From the NCBI GenBank assembly GCA_011389745.1, contig JAABTQ010000031.1, positions 1 to 40,312 of the forward strand: DNA of 40,312 nt. The letters are read 5' to 3'. Position 1 is the stretch's first letter. The number at the start of each line of letters is the position of its first letter. Below, piece after piece: positions 1-8,072 of the stretch. The notes under the pieces are model-generated. The model saw only the letters and a program-made list of their open reading frames with translations, was not told the origin of the DNA and did not search any database. This DNA is from Desulfobacteraceae bacterium (GTDB lineage: Bacteria; Desulfobacterota; Desulfobacteria; Desulfobacterales; SKZT01). The translations under genes were made by a program, and so were the position numbers.

Positions 1-762
1 AGCATTGCAAACCGCTACATACTGACATTTGCTGTCTATGGAAATTTTCACCGCCATGTTCGCATCTGCTGCGCTGTCGATATAAACATGGCATATACCA
101 TCGGCATGACCCAATACGGGAATATGAGTGTTTTCAATGATATGCCTGACAAAAGCGTTGCTTCCCCGTGGAACAATCAAATCGATATATTGATCCATAC
201 CCAGCATTTCAGCTACATCTGTGCGGGTTTCCAGCAATGCCAGCCAACCCTGAGGAATTTTAGACTCCATACTTGCCCTGGTGATAATTTCCGCAAGAAG
301 CCTGTTGGTTTCAGATGCTTCGCTTCCGCCTTTTAACAATACCGCATTTCCGCTTTTTAAGCATAACGCCGATATTTGGACAAGGGCATCAGGCCTGGAC
401 TCAAAAATAACACCTATAACCCCTATGGGGCAGCTTACCTTGTAGAGTTCAAGGCCTTCATCCAACTCCATAGCACGCAATGGTACACCCACAGGATCTT
501 TCATGCCGATCAGGCTTTTGAGTCCGCTGCATGCTTCTTCAATCTTGCTTTCATCGAATTTCAACCTTTTTAGCAAGGGTGCCGCAAGGTTTTGCTTTTC
601 CGACCGTTCCAGATCAATTCGGTTGGCCGCGATTATCTCATGCTGACTATCTTTCAATGCATCCGCAATATTTTTCAGGGCCTGATTCTTGGCCTCGCTT
701 TTTACGGCAGCCATTAAATTGGAAGCTTTTTTTGCAAGCTTGGATTTTTCTCTGATGTTCAT
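1..762 (-). CDS. proA: glutamate-5-semialdehyde dehydrogenase (gamma-glutamyl phosphate reductase), N-terminal 254 residues, cut by window edge
   Basis: ProA reduces gamma-glutamyl phosphate to glutamate-5-semialdehyde with NADPH, the second step of proline synthesis in the cytoplasm. Translating the minus strand from the ATG at 762 gives an unbroken 254-residue frame that runs off the window. It starts MNIREKSKLAKKASNL and carries the family's IGVIGVIFESRPDAL block, LLKGGSEA, LIVPRGSNAF and the CHVYID segment. The nucleophilic cysteine in the QYVAVCNA block is residue 252, only three codons from the edge, so the C-terminal half lies outside. A GAGGTGA sequence just upstream fits a ribosome binding site. 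The gene is divergent from the unknown gene that starts at 879, and about 116 bp are shared between them. Identification is firm from motifs; the state of the missing half is unknown. Confidence 0.95.
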   Translation of the reverse strand, partial: MNIREKSKLAKKASNLMAAVKSEAKNQALKNIADALKDSQHEIIAANRIDLERSEKQNLAAPLLKRLKFDESKIEEACSGLKSLIGMKDPVGVPLRAMELDEGLELYKVSCPIGVIGVIFESRPDALVQISALCLKSGNAVLLKGGSEASETNRLLAEIITRASMESKIPQGWLALLETRTDVAEMLGMDQYIDLIVPRGSNAFVRHIIENTHIPVLGHADGICHVYIDSAADANMAVKISIDSKCQYVAVCNA

Positions 763-878
763 ATGTCACCTCTGACTTTATCCGGATTGAATTCATATTG
801 ATTACCCGAAACACTTGGTGTAATTAAATGGGCAACATACACCAAATCTTTTGTGAATTCAAACTTGAAGGAAACCCA

Positions 879-2048
879 ATGGGAATTAAAAAAAAGAAAA
901 AGTCTAAAAAGCAAAATAAAACAGCACCAAACCGCCATATTCAAAAAACCGGCCTGGAATCTTCGACACAACCTTTGAGTGATTTGCAGGGCGAGATAAC
1001 CGAAGATATTGTGTATTTTTTCAGATCTTCCCCCGATGCCATGAGAAGTCCGCAAATTGCTACTGAAACTTTAATCAAAGCTGTATTGCCGACTGAAAAA
1101 ATCGCCATGGAACCTGAATTCGATGATATTACCGGAGACCCCATCAGTTGTACCTTAATATATTCAGAGACCATCAGTAAAATGGATGTTAACTGGGAAA
1201 CATTCGGTAATCTTCCACCCCAAATAGCTGCATCCATCAGGCTTGAGATCCTGGAAGAAACCATCCGGCAGTTTCTTACCGAATCATTGCGATTAGAAAT
1301 TCTTGACGGATTAAACCTTTATCGCTTAAGAAAAAAACGATCCGGGGAAAAGATGGAGGCGGGCATTGCAGCGGCGCTTCAACTGGTATTAAAAGATGAT
1401 AAAAACAACCCCATATGGCCCAAAATCGGCCTGTTGCTTGGAATTGCCCACAACAGCATCTCTCTTGGCCTGGAAATCAAGGATAGCTTTAATGAAATCT
1501 TAAATGAAAATAAAGATTTGCTGAAATCGGACAATCAAAAAAGATATGAAATCCTGAAAAAAGCATGTTCAAAAATAGATGCCAATCCCAGACTCATCAA
1601 TTTTTTCAATCGCCAAACAAAAAAAAATTATAATGAAGGTGTCGATGCAGTTCTCCAAGGAAAATTGCATTTCGGTTTTTTAAGCACGGAGGAACTGGAA
1701 AACTTATCCGAACATATCGTCAAGTCCCTTGGATTTTCGGATCCAGGTAAGTTTAAAGATGCAAATGCTTTCTTTTCCGTAATGGCTGAAAAAAAACAAA
1801 AGCACGTGATATCCGGCATAGAAAATTTTATTAATGAAACCTTCACGCCTGAAAAGATAGAACAGATGGTTCAAAAACTGAACTCAATTTTAAAAGACCC
1901 CGGAGATTTGCAAAAATGGGTATCTTTTATCCTTATGATCAGAAGTACTTTGCAAGGTGATGACACAATTGAAAGCCGGAAAGTTATTTTAATTTTTATC
2001 ACTCTTGGAGAATTTGATACATTTCAGTATAAATTTCAAAAATCATGA
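879..2048 (+). CDS. uncharacterised 389-aa protein with poly-lysine N terminus
   Basis: I do not recognise this protein. The ATG at 879 is preferred because GAAGGAAA lies about six bases before it; an in-frame upstream codon at 828 has no such site. The first 20 residues are strongly basic (MGIKKKKKSKKQNK). The rest looks mostly alpha-helical and charged, with no signal peptide, no membrane segment and no obvious catalytic motif. Residues of about 35-140 contain an acidic stretch followed by amphipathic helices, and the C-terminal third is lysine/glutamate rich. It is divergent from proA, and its stop codon overlaps the end of the convergent 102-aa gene by 6 bp. Codon use resembles the neighbours. 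The basic head could bind nucleic acid or ribosomes, but that is a guess from charge alone. Confidence 0.8.
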   Translation: MGIKKKKKSKKQNKTAPNRHIQKTGLESSTQPLSDLQGEITEDIVYFFRSSPDAMRSPQIATETLIKAVLPTEKIAMEPEFDDITGDPISCTLIYSETISKMDVNWETFGNLPPQIAASIRLEILEETIRQFLTESLRLEILDGLNLYRLRKKRSGEKMEAGIAAALQLVLKDDKNNPIWPKIGLLLGIAHNSISLGLEIKDSFNEILNENKDLLKSDNQKRYEILKKACSKIDANPRLINFFNRQTKKNYNEGVDAVLQGKLHFGFLSTEELENLSEHIVKSLGFSDPGKFKDANAFFSVMAEKKQKHVISGIENFINETFTPEKIEQMVQKLNSILKDPGDLQKWVSFILMIRSTLQGDDTIESRKVILIFITLGEFDTFQYKFQKS

Positions 2049-2351
2049 AACATCTGCCGGCGGTTCAAAAAAAATGGGATCGGATAAGTCATCAAAGGCA
2101 AAATTGTAGAACACTTTGTGACCGTCATAATCGAGAACGCGAAAGTCGTCCTCGGGCCGAAGATCTCCAAGGATCATCGTATAATAAGCACCGTATAACT
2201 CTTTTACCCTTTTTTCCGGCACTTCATAAGCGATGAACTTTTTTATGCCTTTGGCCGACAGCTTTTTGATAATTTCAGGATCATCCAAAGACTCGTATGT
2301 GGTTAAAATCAATATGGGACCCGTCCCAGTGAAATATATTCCGGCTTTCAT
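2043..2351 (-). CDS. uncharacterised 102-aa cytosolic protein
   Basis: I do not recognise this family. The product begins MKAGIYFTGTGPILILTTYES and reads as a small alpha/beta protein: a beta-strand with a GTG turn, an ILILTTYES strand, a helix (DDPEIIKKLSAKGI), another strand (KKFIAYEVPE), then an acidic tail with aromatic residues. There is no signal peptide or membrane helix. The ATG at 2351 has AAGGAA about eight bases upstream, and a plausible promoter lies at 2412-2440. It is convergent with the 389-aa gene, and the two stop regions overlap by 6 bp with no terminator between them. Coding status is supported by the good start region, by dense use of hydrophobic/charged alternation and by the lack of any better frame on the opposite strand. 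Confidence 0.7.
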   Translation of the reverse strand: MKAGIYFTGTGPILILTTYESLDDPEIIKKLSAKGIKKFIAYEVPEKRVKELYGAYYTMILGDLRPEDDFRVLDYDGHKVFYNFAFDDLSDPIFFEPPADVS

Positions 2352-2411
2352 AATATGTATTCCTTATATTTAATCGTTGGACTTCAACTTTTAACCGGTT
2401 GTCTTATAATA

Positions 2412-2440
2412 ATTGTGAACCAAGCCTGATTCATTGTCAA
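2412..2440 (-). promoter_or_regulatory. candidate sigma-70 promoter for the 102-aa gene
   Basis: Read on the minus strand, a perfect TTGACA (2435-2440) is followed after 17 bp by CACAAT (2412-2417), four of six matches to the -10 consensus. It points at the gene starting at 2351 and would leave a leader of about 55 nt. The call rests on spacing and consensus only. Confidence 0.4.
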
Positions 2441-2584
2441 AGAATATAATGTAAATAGCTGTGAAATTTTTTCGTATCCTCACAAACATTTTTATCCTTG
2501 CATTTTTCTTTCAAAATCATTAAATAAATCGGCCATTATACTAAATGAACCGGATTAATCTTATATATACAGGAAGGAAATGTC

Positions 2585-3916
2585 ATGAGCATCAACCCAT
2601 TGGCACAGGAACTGAACGCAATCATCAAATCCGGGAATTCCCACTTGATGGAAATGTTATCCAAAACCGGCAGAAGACTCTTTTTCCCCAAAGGTATTTT
2701 AACCCAGAGTGCTGAAGCCCGGCAAAAAGCATACGATAAATTCAATGCAACCATTGGTATCGCCACGGAAAATCTTCACACCATGCATCTTCCATCGGTG
2801 ATGAAAAGCATACAGGGATTGAGAACCAGCGATACGCTTACCTATGCGCCATCTTTCGGCATTCCGGGGCTTAGACAGGCCTGGAAAGATGCCATGATCA
2901 AAAAAAACCCGACCCTGAAGGACAAACAAATCAGCCTTCCCATTGTCACGAACGGTATTACTCACGGGATCAGCGTATTTGCCGACATGTTCCTTGATCC
3001 TGATGATGTACTCATTTTTCCCGATAAAATGTGGGGTAATAACATTCTGATCATGTCTGTCAGACGTGATGCGGAAATCAACCATTATCCCCTGTTTTCC
3101 AGTGCCGGTGGTTTTAACATCGCCGGATTTGAAAAAACTGTGCGAATGCATGCCCATAACAACTACAAGGTGATTGTTTTCTTAAATTTTCCCAACAACC
3201 CTACGGGATACACACCTACCGAGGCGGAAGGGCAAAAAATCGTTGACATTCTGACAAAAGTGGCTGAAGAAGGCACCAATGTCATTGCCGTTACCGATGA
3301 CGCTTATTTTGGTTTACGCTATGAAGACACGCCTTTAAAGGAATCCCTTTTTGCTCATCTTTGCAATCGGCATCCGCGTATGCTTGCAGTCAAACTTGAC
3401 GGAGCCACAAAAGAAATGTTCGTTTGGGGTCTCAGGGTCGGTTTTATCACCTATAACACCATGGTCGATGGTGACCCGATTCCTTTTTATGAGGCTCTTG
3501 AACGAAAAACCGCCGGCGATATCCGGGGTTCCATTTCAAATGCCAGCCACCTGAGCCAATCCATTGTGCTGCGTGCCATGCTTCATCCTGATGAACTGGA
3601 CCGCGAACGGGAAAAAAATATTCTGATTTTAAAATCCCGGGCCAACAAAATCAAAGAAATTCTGGCAGATCGAAAATATGATGATGCCTGGGAAATGTAT
3701 CCGTTTAATTCCGGATATTTCATGTGCCTGAAAATGAAAACCGTCAATGCTGAAACCCTTCGGGTACATCTTCTGGATAAATACCGGGTGGGAACCATCT
3801 CCATCAATCCTACAGACTTGCGGATTGCGTTCTCCTGCGTTGATGAAGAGAACTTGCAGGAACTTTTTGATACAATCTTTATGGGTATAAAGGACCTGGA
3901 AGCGCAAAAAGCATAG
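2585..3916 (+). CDS. PLP-dependent class I/II aminotransferase, substrate unknown
   Basis: A 443-residue fold-type I aminotransferase. The NPTG motif (residues 205-208), the aspartate/tyrosine pair in VTDDAYFGLRYED (about 238-243), the Schiff-base lysine in LDGATKEMF (K276) and the following arginine in WGLRVGF (R284) are all present, as is a C-terminal RIAFS arginine segment. It transfers an amino group between an amino acid and a 2-oxo acid with pyridoxal phosphate. The sequence does not settle the substrate: the length and the long N-terminal arm before the first strand are unlike AspC or HisC, and I see no signature for a single acceptor. AGGAAGG about seven bases before the ATG decides the start. 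It stands alone, with 233 bp upstream and 133 bp downstream free of genes. Confidence 0.88.
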   Translation: MSINPLAQELNAIIKSGNSHLMEMLSKTGRRLFFPKGILTQSAEARQKAYDKFNATIGIATENLHTMHLPSVMKSIQGLRTSDTLTYAPSFGIPGLRQAWKDAMIKKNPTLKDKQISLPIVTNGITHGISVFADMFLDPDDVLIFPDKMWGNNILIMSVRRDAEINHYPLFSSAGGFNIAGFEKTVRMHAHNNYKVIVFLNFPNNPTGYTPTEAEGQKIVDILTKVAEEGTNVIAVTDDAYFGLRYEDTPLKESLFAHLCNRHPRMLAVKLDGATKEMFVWGLRVGFITYNTMVDGDPIPFYEALERKTAGDIRGSISNASHLSQSIVLRAMLHPDELDREREKNILILKSRANKIKEILADRKYDDAWEMYPFNSGYFMCLKMKTVNAETLRVHLLDKYRVGTISINPTDLRIAFSCVDEENLQELFDTIFMGIKDLEAQKA

Positions 3917-4049
3917 GGAAAAATCTGTATTGACGTTTGGGAAGCCCTTTTTTCAGAAAAAACCATAAACACAATATTGCTATTTTTCCATCATCCGATT
4001 ATGATGTTGCCATCACCAACTCCACGCAAATATTCTGGAGGATTAAAAA

Positions 4050-4799
4050 ATGGCCCGAAAAATTGCGATAACCAACCAAAAAGGGGGCGTCGGCAAAACC
4101 ACAACAGCGCTGGGGCTTGCTGCAGCTTTTCAGATAAAAGGTAAAAAAGTGCTTCTTGTGGATCTGGACACCCAGGGAAATGCTTCGGCCGCTATAGGGT
4201 TGATTCTTGAACAAGATACTTCTACATTAAAAGAGCTTTTATCCGAAAAAGCCAATCCTTTAGACTATATTGTTTCCACCGATATTATGGATATTATTCC
4301 ATCCAACAATTCATTAAAAGACATTGAAAAAGACCTGTCACAAAATGAAACTTTTGATCAGCTCAAAAGGTGTCTTGGCCCGGTCGAATCCAATTATGAC
4401 TTTATTCTCTTTGACTGTCCACCCAGTTTTAATATATTTACAATCAATGGACTCGTGGCTTCTGACGGATACATCGTTCCGGTAGATGTGGGCTACTTTG
4501 CTATCCTGGGCCTTAAGCAGCTTCTTGAAGAGATCGATCAAATCAAACAGAAACTCAACCCTTCTCTTTATCTCATGGGGGTGCTGGCAAGCAAGGTCGA
4601 CAAACGAACAACATTATCGGACCAGGTGATCGAAACATTGAAAAATAATTTCCAGGATACTCTTTTCAAGACCACCATCCGGGTCAATATTGATCTGGTG
4701 CGGGCCCAAATTGCCAATGAATCGATTTTCAAATTCAACCCGAAAAGTACCGGAGCTCAGGATTTTCTTAGCCTTTCCGAGGAGATAATCAATGACTAA
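4050..4799 (+). CDS. orphan ParA/Soj-family ATPase
   Basis: A 249-residue ParA-type P-loop ATPase. The deviant Walker A motif KGGVGKTT is at residues 11-18 with its signature lysine K11, followed by VLLVDLDTQGNAS (Walker A') and FILFDCPPS (Walker B). Such proteins form ATP-dependent dimers on DNA and position plasmids, chromosome origins or protein clusters. There is no ParB gene, parS-like repeat or gidA/gidB neighbourhood in the window, so this is not the usual chromosomal parAB pair. Instead the last eight bases overlap the start of a small gene, which implies coupled translation. GGAGG sits eight bases before the ATG. Cargo positioning by this ParA with the next gene as partner is an inference. 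Confidence 0.9.
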   Translation: MARKIAITNQKGGVGKTTTALGLAAAFQIKGKKVLLVDLDTQGNASAAIGLILEQDTSTLKELLSEKANPLDYIVSTDIMDIIPSNNSLKDIEKDLSQNETFDQLKRCLGPVESNYDFILFDCPPSFNIFTINGLVASDGYIVPVDVGYFAILGLKQLLEEIDQIKQKLNPSLYLMGVLASKVDKRTTLSDQVIETLKNNFQDTLFKTTIRVNIDLVRAQIANESIFKFNPKSTGAQDFLSLSEEIIND

Positions 4800-5130
4800 A
4801 AAGAAAAAAGTCGATATTGCCGGACAACTAAATGCACTTAACCCCGGCATTCCAACCCGAACCCGAACCATTAAATCCAATGCTCCCAAAGATCCCGAAC
4901 CAAAAGAATCCGTGATTGCCGGGGATATCTTCCAAGCACCCTTTGCAGGCGTATTTCTCTTATATGAAAACGTGGCCGTCATGGAAAAGCTCAGGAAATC
5001 AATAGTTGATGATAGCAGGCGCTTTCAGGGCCTGTTTTTCGAAAGCTTCACCAACGTATTGACTGCTTTGTATGAAACGATGCATACCAACATGAATTTC
5101 GCCTCAAAAATACTCCGGCGTATCCAATAA
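4792..5130 (+). CDS. small ParA-partner candidate with basic N terminus (112 aa), uncharacterised
   Basis: I do not recognise this 112-residue protein. It begins MTKKKKVDIAGQLNALNPGI, followed by an arginine/threonine/lysine stretch (PTRTRTIKSN, about 21-30). A proline-rich linker comes next, and then a helical C-terminal domain from about residue 45 that ends in a basic RRIQ tail. The ATG lies inside the 3' end of the ParA gene (8-bp overlap), so the two are almost certainly co-translated. In known ParA systems (ParB, McdB and similar partners) a short basic N-terminal segment of the partner stimulates the ATPase; the basic head here fits that role. This is an inference from architecture and linkage; no DNA-binding helix-turn-helix is evident. 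Confidence 0.72.
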   Translation: MTKKKKVDIAGQLNALNPGIPTRTRTIKSNAPKDPEPKESVIAGDIFQAPFAGVFLLYENVAVMEKLRKSIVDDSRRFQGLFFESFTNVLTALYETMHTNMNFASKILRRIQ

Positions 5131-5227
5131 CTTATCCATCGGTTTTTATACACTGAAAAACAAAACAATCTTCAATAATATGCCCATAGGAATCTACCCT
5201 TCCAAGGGCATCAGGCAAGGAATATTT

Positions 5228-7510
5228 ATGAATCAGCAGCACATTTTGCAAGCCGCCGAAGAAATGGCTGTTCAGGTTTTTCAAGTGGAAGGTACGGCAA
5301 AACTTATTGCTGAGGGAGCTACGGTCCCTTTTATCGCAAGATACCGTAAGGAAGTGACCGGAAGTCTTGATGAAGTGGTTATTACATCCATCCGTGACCG
5401 TCTGAACCAACTGGAAGAGCTTGACACCCGAAAATCGGCAATCCTGAAATCTCTTGAACAAAACGGCCATCTCACTGATGAGCTTAAGGAAAAAGTTTTC
5501 GCAGCTCCGACTCTTGCCGTTTTAGAAGATATATACCTTCCCTTCCGCCCCAAGCGGAGAACCCGGGGAACCATAGCCCGCGAAAAAGGCCTTGAACCTC
5601 TGGCGCTCCAAATTCTGGAACAGAGAGGAATTGACCCGGTTTTAAAGGCCAGGGATTATATTGACACGGAAAAAGGAGTGGAAACCGAAGATGACGCTCT
5701 CGCAGGAGCCCGGGATATTATTGCTGAAATGGCCAATGAAGATGAAACCGCACGGGCGCAGCTTCGACGGTTGTTTTTCGAAAAAGGCTTTTTCACAAGC
5801 AACGTGGCTTCAGGAAAAGAAACAGAAGGCATAAAATACAAAGACTATTTCGAATGGCAGGAGCAAGCCTCAACAGCACCTTCCCATCGAATTCTGGCCA
5901 TGCGACGTGGTGAAAAGGAAGAGATATTAAACCTGAGCGCCTCTCCCTCCGAAGAATATGCCATTGATATATTGGAAAAACTTTTTATCAAGTCGGACGG
6001 ACCCGATGCCCAACAAATCAAATTGGCTGTTCATGATGCCTACAAACGACTGCTTTCCAGATCCATGGAAACAGAACTTAGGCTTGCAACAAAGCAACGG
6101 GCCGATGCGGATGCTATCAGAATCTTTGCGGAAAATCTTCGCCACCTTCTTATGGCGCCACCATTAGGGCCAAAACGTGTCATGGGTATCGACCCTGGTT
6201 TTCGAACCGGATGCAAAATTGCCTGCATGGATCGTCAGGGAAAACTTCTTCACCATGACACGGTATATCTTCACATGTCTGAAAATAAAGAACGGGAATC
6301 AGCCGAAAAAATAAAAAGACTGTGCCGGAAATACGACATCGAAGCCATTGCTGTGGGAAACGGCACTGCAGGACGAGAAACCCAGGCATTCGTTCAAAAC
6401 CTCCGGATTGATTCCATGCCTGTATTGCTGGTCAACGAAGCTGGTGCTTCGGTCTATTCGGCCTCCGAGGCTGCCCGCCGTGAGTTTCCGGACCTGGATC
6501 TGACCATCAGGGGTGCGGTGTCTATCGGACGAAGACTTATGGATCCTATCTCTGAACTGGTCAAGATTGAGCCGAAATCCATCGGCGTCGGACAATACCA
6601 GCATGACGTGGACCAGACCGACCTTAAAAACTCATTGGATGATGTGGTAATAAGCTGTGTAAATGCCGTGGGTGTTGATATCAACAGGGCCAGTGTCGAA
6701 CTTCTGACGTATGTCTCGGGTCTTGGACCATCACTTGCCGGAAACATTGTTACTTTTCGAAATGAGAATGGGGCATTTAACAGCAGGAAAGAATTGAAAA
6801 AAGTCGCCCGTTTAGGACCCAAGGCTTTTGAGCAATGTGCGGGCTTTTTGCGAATTCAGGATGGTATCGATCCTCTGGATACCAGTGCGGTGCATCCGGA
6901 ATCCTATCCTGTTGTCGAAGCAATGGCTAAAAATTTGGATTGCAACGTCGCTGACCTTATCAAAAACAAAGCCTTAAGAGATAAGATTGATATCAGCCAA
7001 TATATTACGGAAACCATTGGAATCCCTACCCTGACCGATATCATGCTGGAATTGGCCAAACCCGGACGCGATCCCAGAGAGTCATTCGACAGCTTTGAAT
7101 TTGCCGAGGGAATTCAGGAAATTCAGGATTTGAGACCAGGCATGTCTTTGCCGGGAATCATCACCAACGTCACGGCTTTTGGAGCATTTGTCGACATTGG
7201 GGTGCATCAGGACGGTTTAGTGCATATCAGCGAGCTGGCGGATCGGTTTGTAAAAAGCCCTTCGGATGTGGTTAGGGTTCATCAGAAAGTGCGGGTAAAG
7301 GTTCTTGAAGTAGATATTGGTCGAAAACGGATCGCACTTTCCATGAGACAGGATCCGGGCGTCCAGGATTCTTTACGAAAAATCAAAGACCCTAAAAACC
7401 CCATATCCGTGCCAAAATCCGGTAAAAAAAGCAAAAACAATGAAAAACAAAAGGCCCCTGCTCCGTTTAATAATCCTTTTGCAGATCTTTTCGGAAAAAA
7501 CAACAAATGA
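5228..7510 (+). CDS. tex: Tex family RNA-binding transcription accessory protein
   Basis: A 760-residue Tex protein, the bacterial relative of eukaryotic Spt6, a cytoplasmic nucleic-acid-binding factor linked to transcription. The order of domains is typical: an N-terminal helical region (MNQQHILQAAEEMAVQVFQVEG), a YqgF/RuvC-like domain starting near residue 318 (VMGIDPGFRTGCK), tandem helix-hairpin-helix motifs (VSGLGPSLAGNIV, ARLGPKAFEQCAGFLRI, about 490-560) and a C-terminal S1 domain of about residues 633-706 (GIITNVTAFGAFVDIGVHQDG). A basic, low-complexity tail of about 50 residues follows. The start at 5228 is chosen because AAGGA lies just upstream; the in-frame ATG at 5180 lacks a ribosome binding site and would add 16 residues foreign to the family. 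dtd follows after 120 bp that contain a REP-like hairpin. Confidence 0.95.
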   Translation: MNQQHILQAAEEMAVQVFQVEGTAKLIAEGATVPFIARYRKEVTGSLDEVVITSIRDRLNQLEELDTRKSAILKSLEQNGHLTDELKEKVFAAPTLAVLEDIYLPFRPKRRTRGTIAREKGLEPLALQILEQRGIDPVLKARDYIDTEKGVETEDDALAGARDIIAEMANEDETARAQLRRLFFEKGFFTSNVASGKETEGIKYKDYFEWQEQASTAPSHRILAMRRGEKEEILNLSASPSEEYAIDILEKLFIKSDGPDAQQIKLAVHDAYKRLLSRSMETELRLATKQRADADAIRIFAENLRHLLMAPPLGPKRVMGIDPGFRTGCKIACMDRQGKLLHHDTVYLHMSENKERESAEKIKRLCRKYDIEAIAVGNGTAGRETQAFVQNLRIDSMPVLLVNEAGASVYSASEAARREFPDLDLTIRGAVSIGRRLMDPISELVKIEPKSIGVGQYQHDVDQTDLKNSLDDVVISCVNAVGVDINRASVELLTYVSGLGPSLAGNIVTFRNENGAFNSRKELKKVARLGPKAFEQCAGFLRIQDGIDPLDTSAVHPESYPVVEAMAKNLDCNVADLIKNKALRDKIDISQYITETIGIPTLTDIMLELAKPGRDPRESFDSFEFAEGIQEIQDLRPGMSLPGIITNVTAFGAFVDIGVHQDGLVHISELADRFVKSPSDVVRVHQKVRVKVLEVDIGRKRIALSMRQDPGVQDSLRKIKDPKNPISVPKSGKKSKNNEKQKAPAPFNNPFADLFGKNNK

Positions 7511-7556
7511 TTGTGATCAAACCATAGACTGTATAATGGACAACGGGGTTCACATT

Positions 7557-7578
7557 GTGCGAATGAATTCGCACCTAC
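7557..7578 (-). repeat. REP-like palindrome with adjacent GTAG
   Basis: GTGCGAATGAATTCGCAC at 7557-7574 is a perfect inverted repeat with 8-bp arms and a 2-nt centre. On the minus strand the tetranucleotide GTAG (7575-7578) lies directly 5' of the hairpin, the arrangement seen in REP elements recognised by RAYT (TnpA-REP) transposases. It lies between tex and dtd. There is no U-tract, so it is not a standard terminator. Whether it is repeated in the genome cannot be seen here. Confidence 0.55.
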
Positions 7579-7630
7579 AATTGAGCACAAGTCTTTTCAC
7601 ACAAACAGGTTACACTCGAAAGAATTACTC

Positions 7631-8068
7631 ATGCGTGCAGTTATACAGAGAGTGAAGGAAAGCTCGGTTTTTATTGATGGACAATCAGTCGCAACAATCG
7701 GCCGGGGCCTGTTGGTTCTTTTGGGCGTTGCCAGGGATGATACAAAAAAGCAAGCGGATTTTCTTGCTGAAAAAATTCCTAATCTGCGAATCTTTGAAGA
7801 TAAAAACGGAAAAATGAACCTTTCCCTTTTGGATTCGGGTGGCCGGATGCTAGTGGTTTCCCAATTCACGCTTTTAGGAAATTGTCGAAAAGGACGGCGC
7901 CCTTCTTATATAGATGCGGCTGAACCTGATATGGCCAATGCCCTTTATGAATATTTTATGGAACAGGTTCGGGATAGGGGCATTGAGGTTCATTCCGGAA
8001 GGTTCAGAGCCATGATGGATGTCCATTTGATCAATGAGGGTCCTGTAACTTTGATTGTGGAAAGTTAA
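7631..8068 (+). CDS. dtd: D-aminoacyl-tRNA deacylase
   Basis: A 145-residue DTD that hydrolyses D-amino acids (and glycine mischarged on tRNA-Ala) from tRNA in the cytoplasm. The two family signatures are intact: SQFTL at residues 77-81 with the catalytic region, and the NEGPVT cross-subunit Gly-cisPro loop at 135-140. The sequence starts [13 protein letters not shown], as is usual for the family, and length is normal. The ribosome binding site is weak (GAAAG upstream). The next gene starts five bases after the stop codon, so the aminopeptidase is probably co-transcribed. Confidence 0.96.
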   Translation: MRAVIQRVKESSVFIDGQSVATIGRGLLVLLGVARDDTKKQADFLAEKIPNLRIFEDKNGKMNLSLLDSGGRMLVVSQFTLLGNCRKGRRPSYIDAAEPDMANALYEYFMEQVRDRGIEVHSGRFRAMMDVHLINEGPVTLIVES

Positions 8069-8072
8069 AGAC

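Noticed and set aside
2699-3157. 152-codon minus-strand frame
   Set aside because: Antisense to the aminotransferase with its active-site motifs intact; nothing supports a second gene.
3930-3958. GGG-AAG-CCC followed by T run after the aminotransferase gene
   Set aside because: A 3-bp stem is too short for a dependable intrinsic terminator.
7557-7574. Hairpin after tex read as a terminator
   Set aside because: Neither strand has a T run after the stem; the GTAG next to it fits a REP-like element better.
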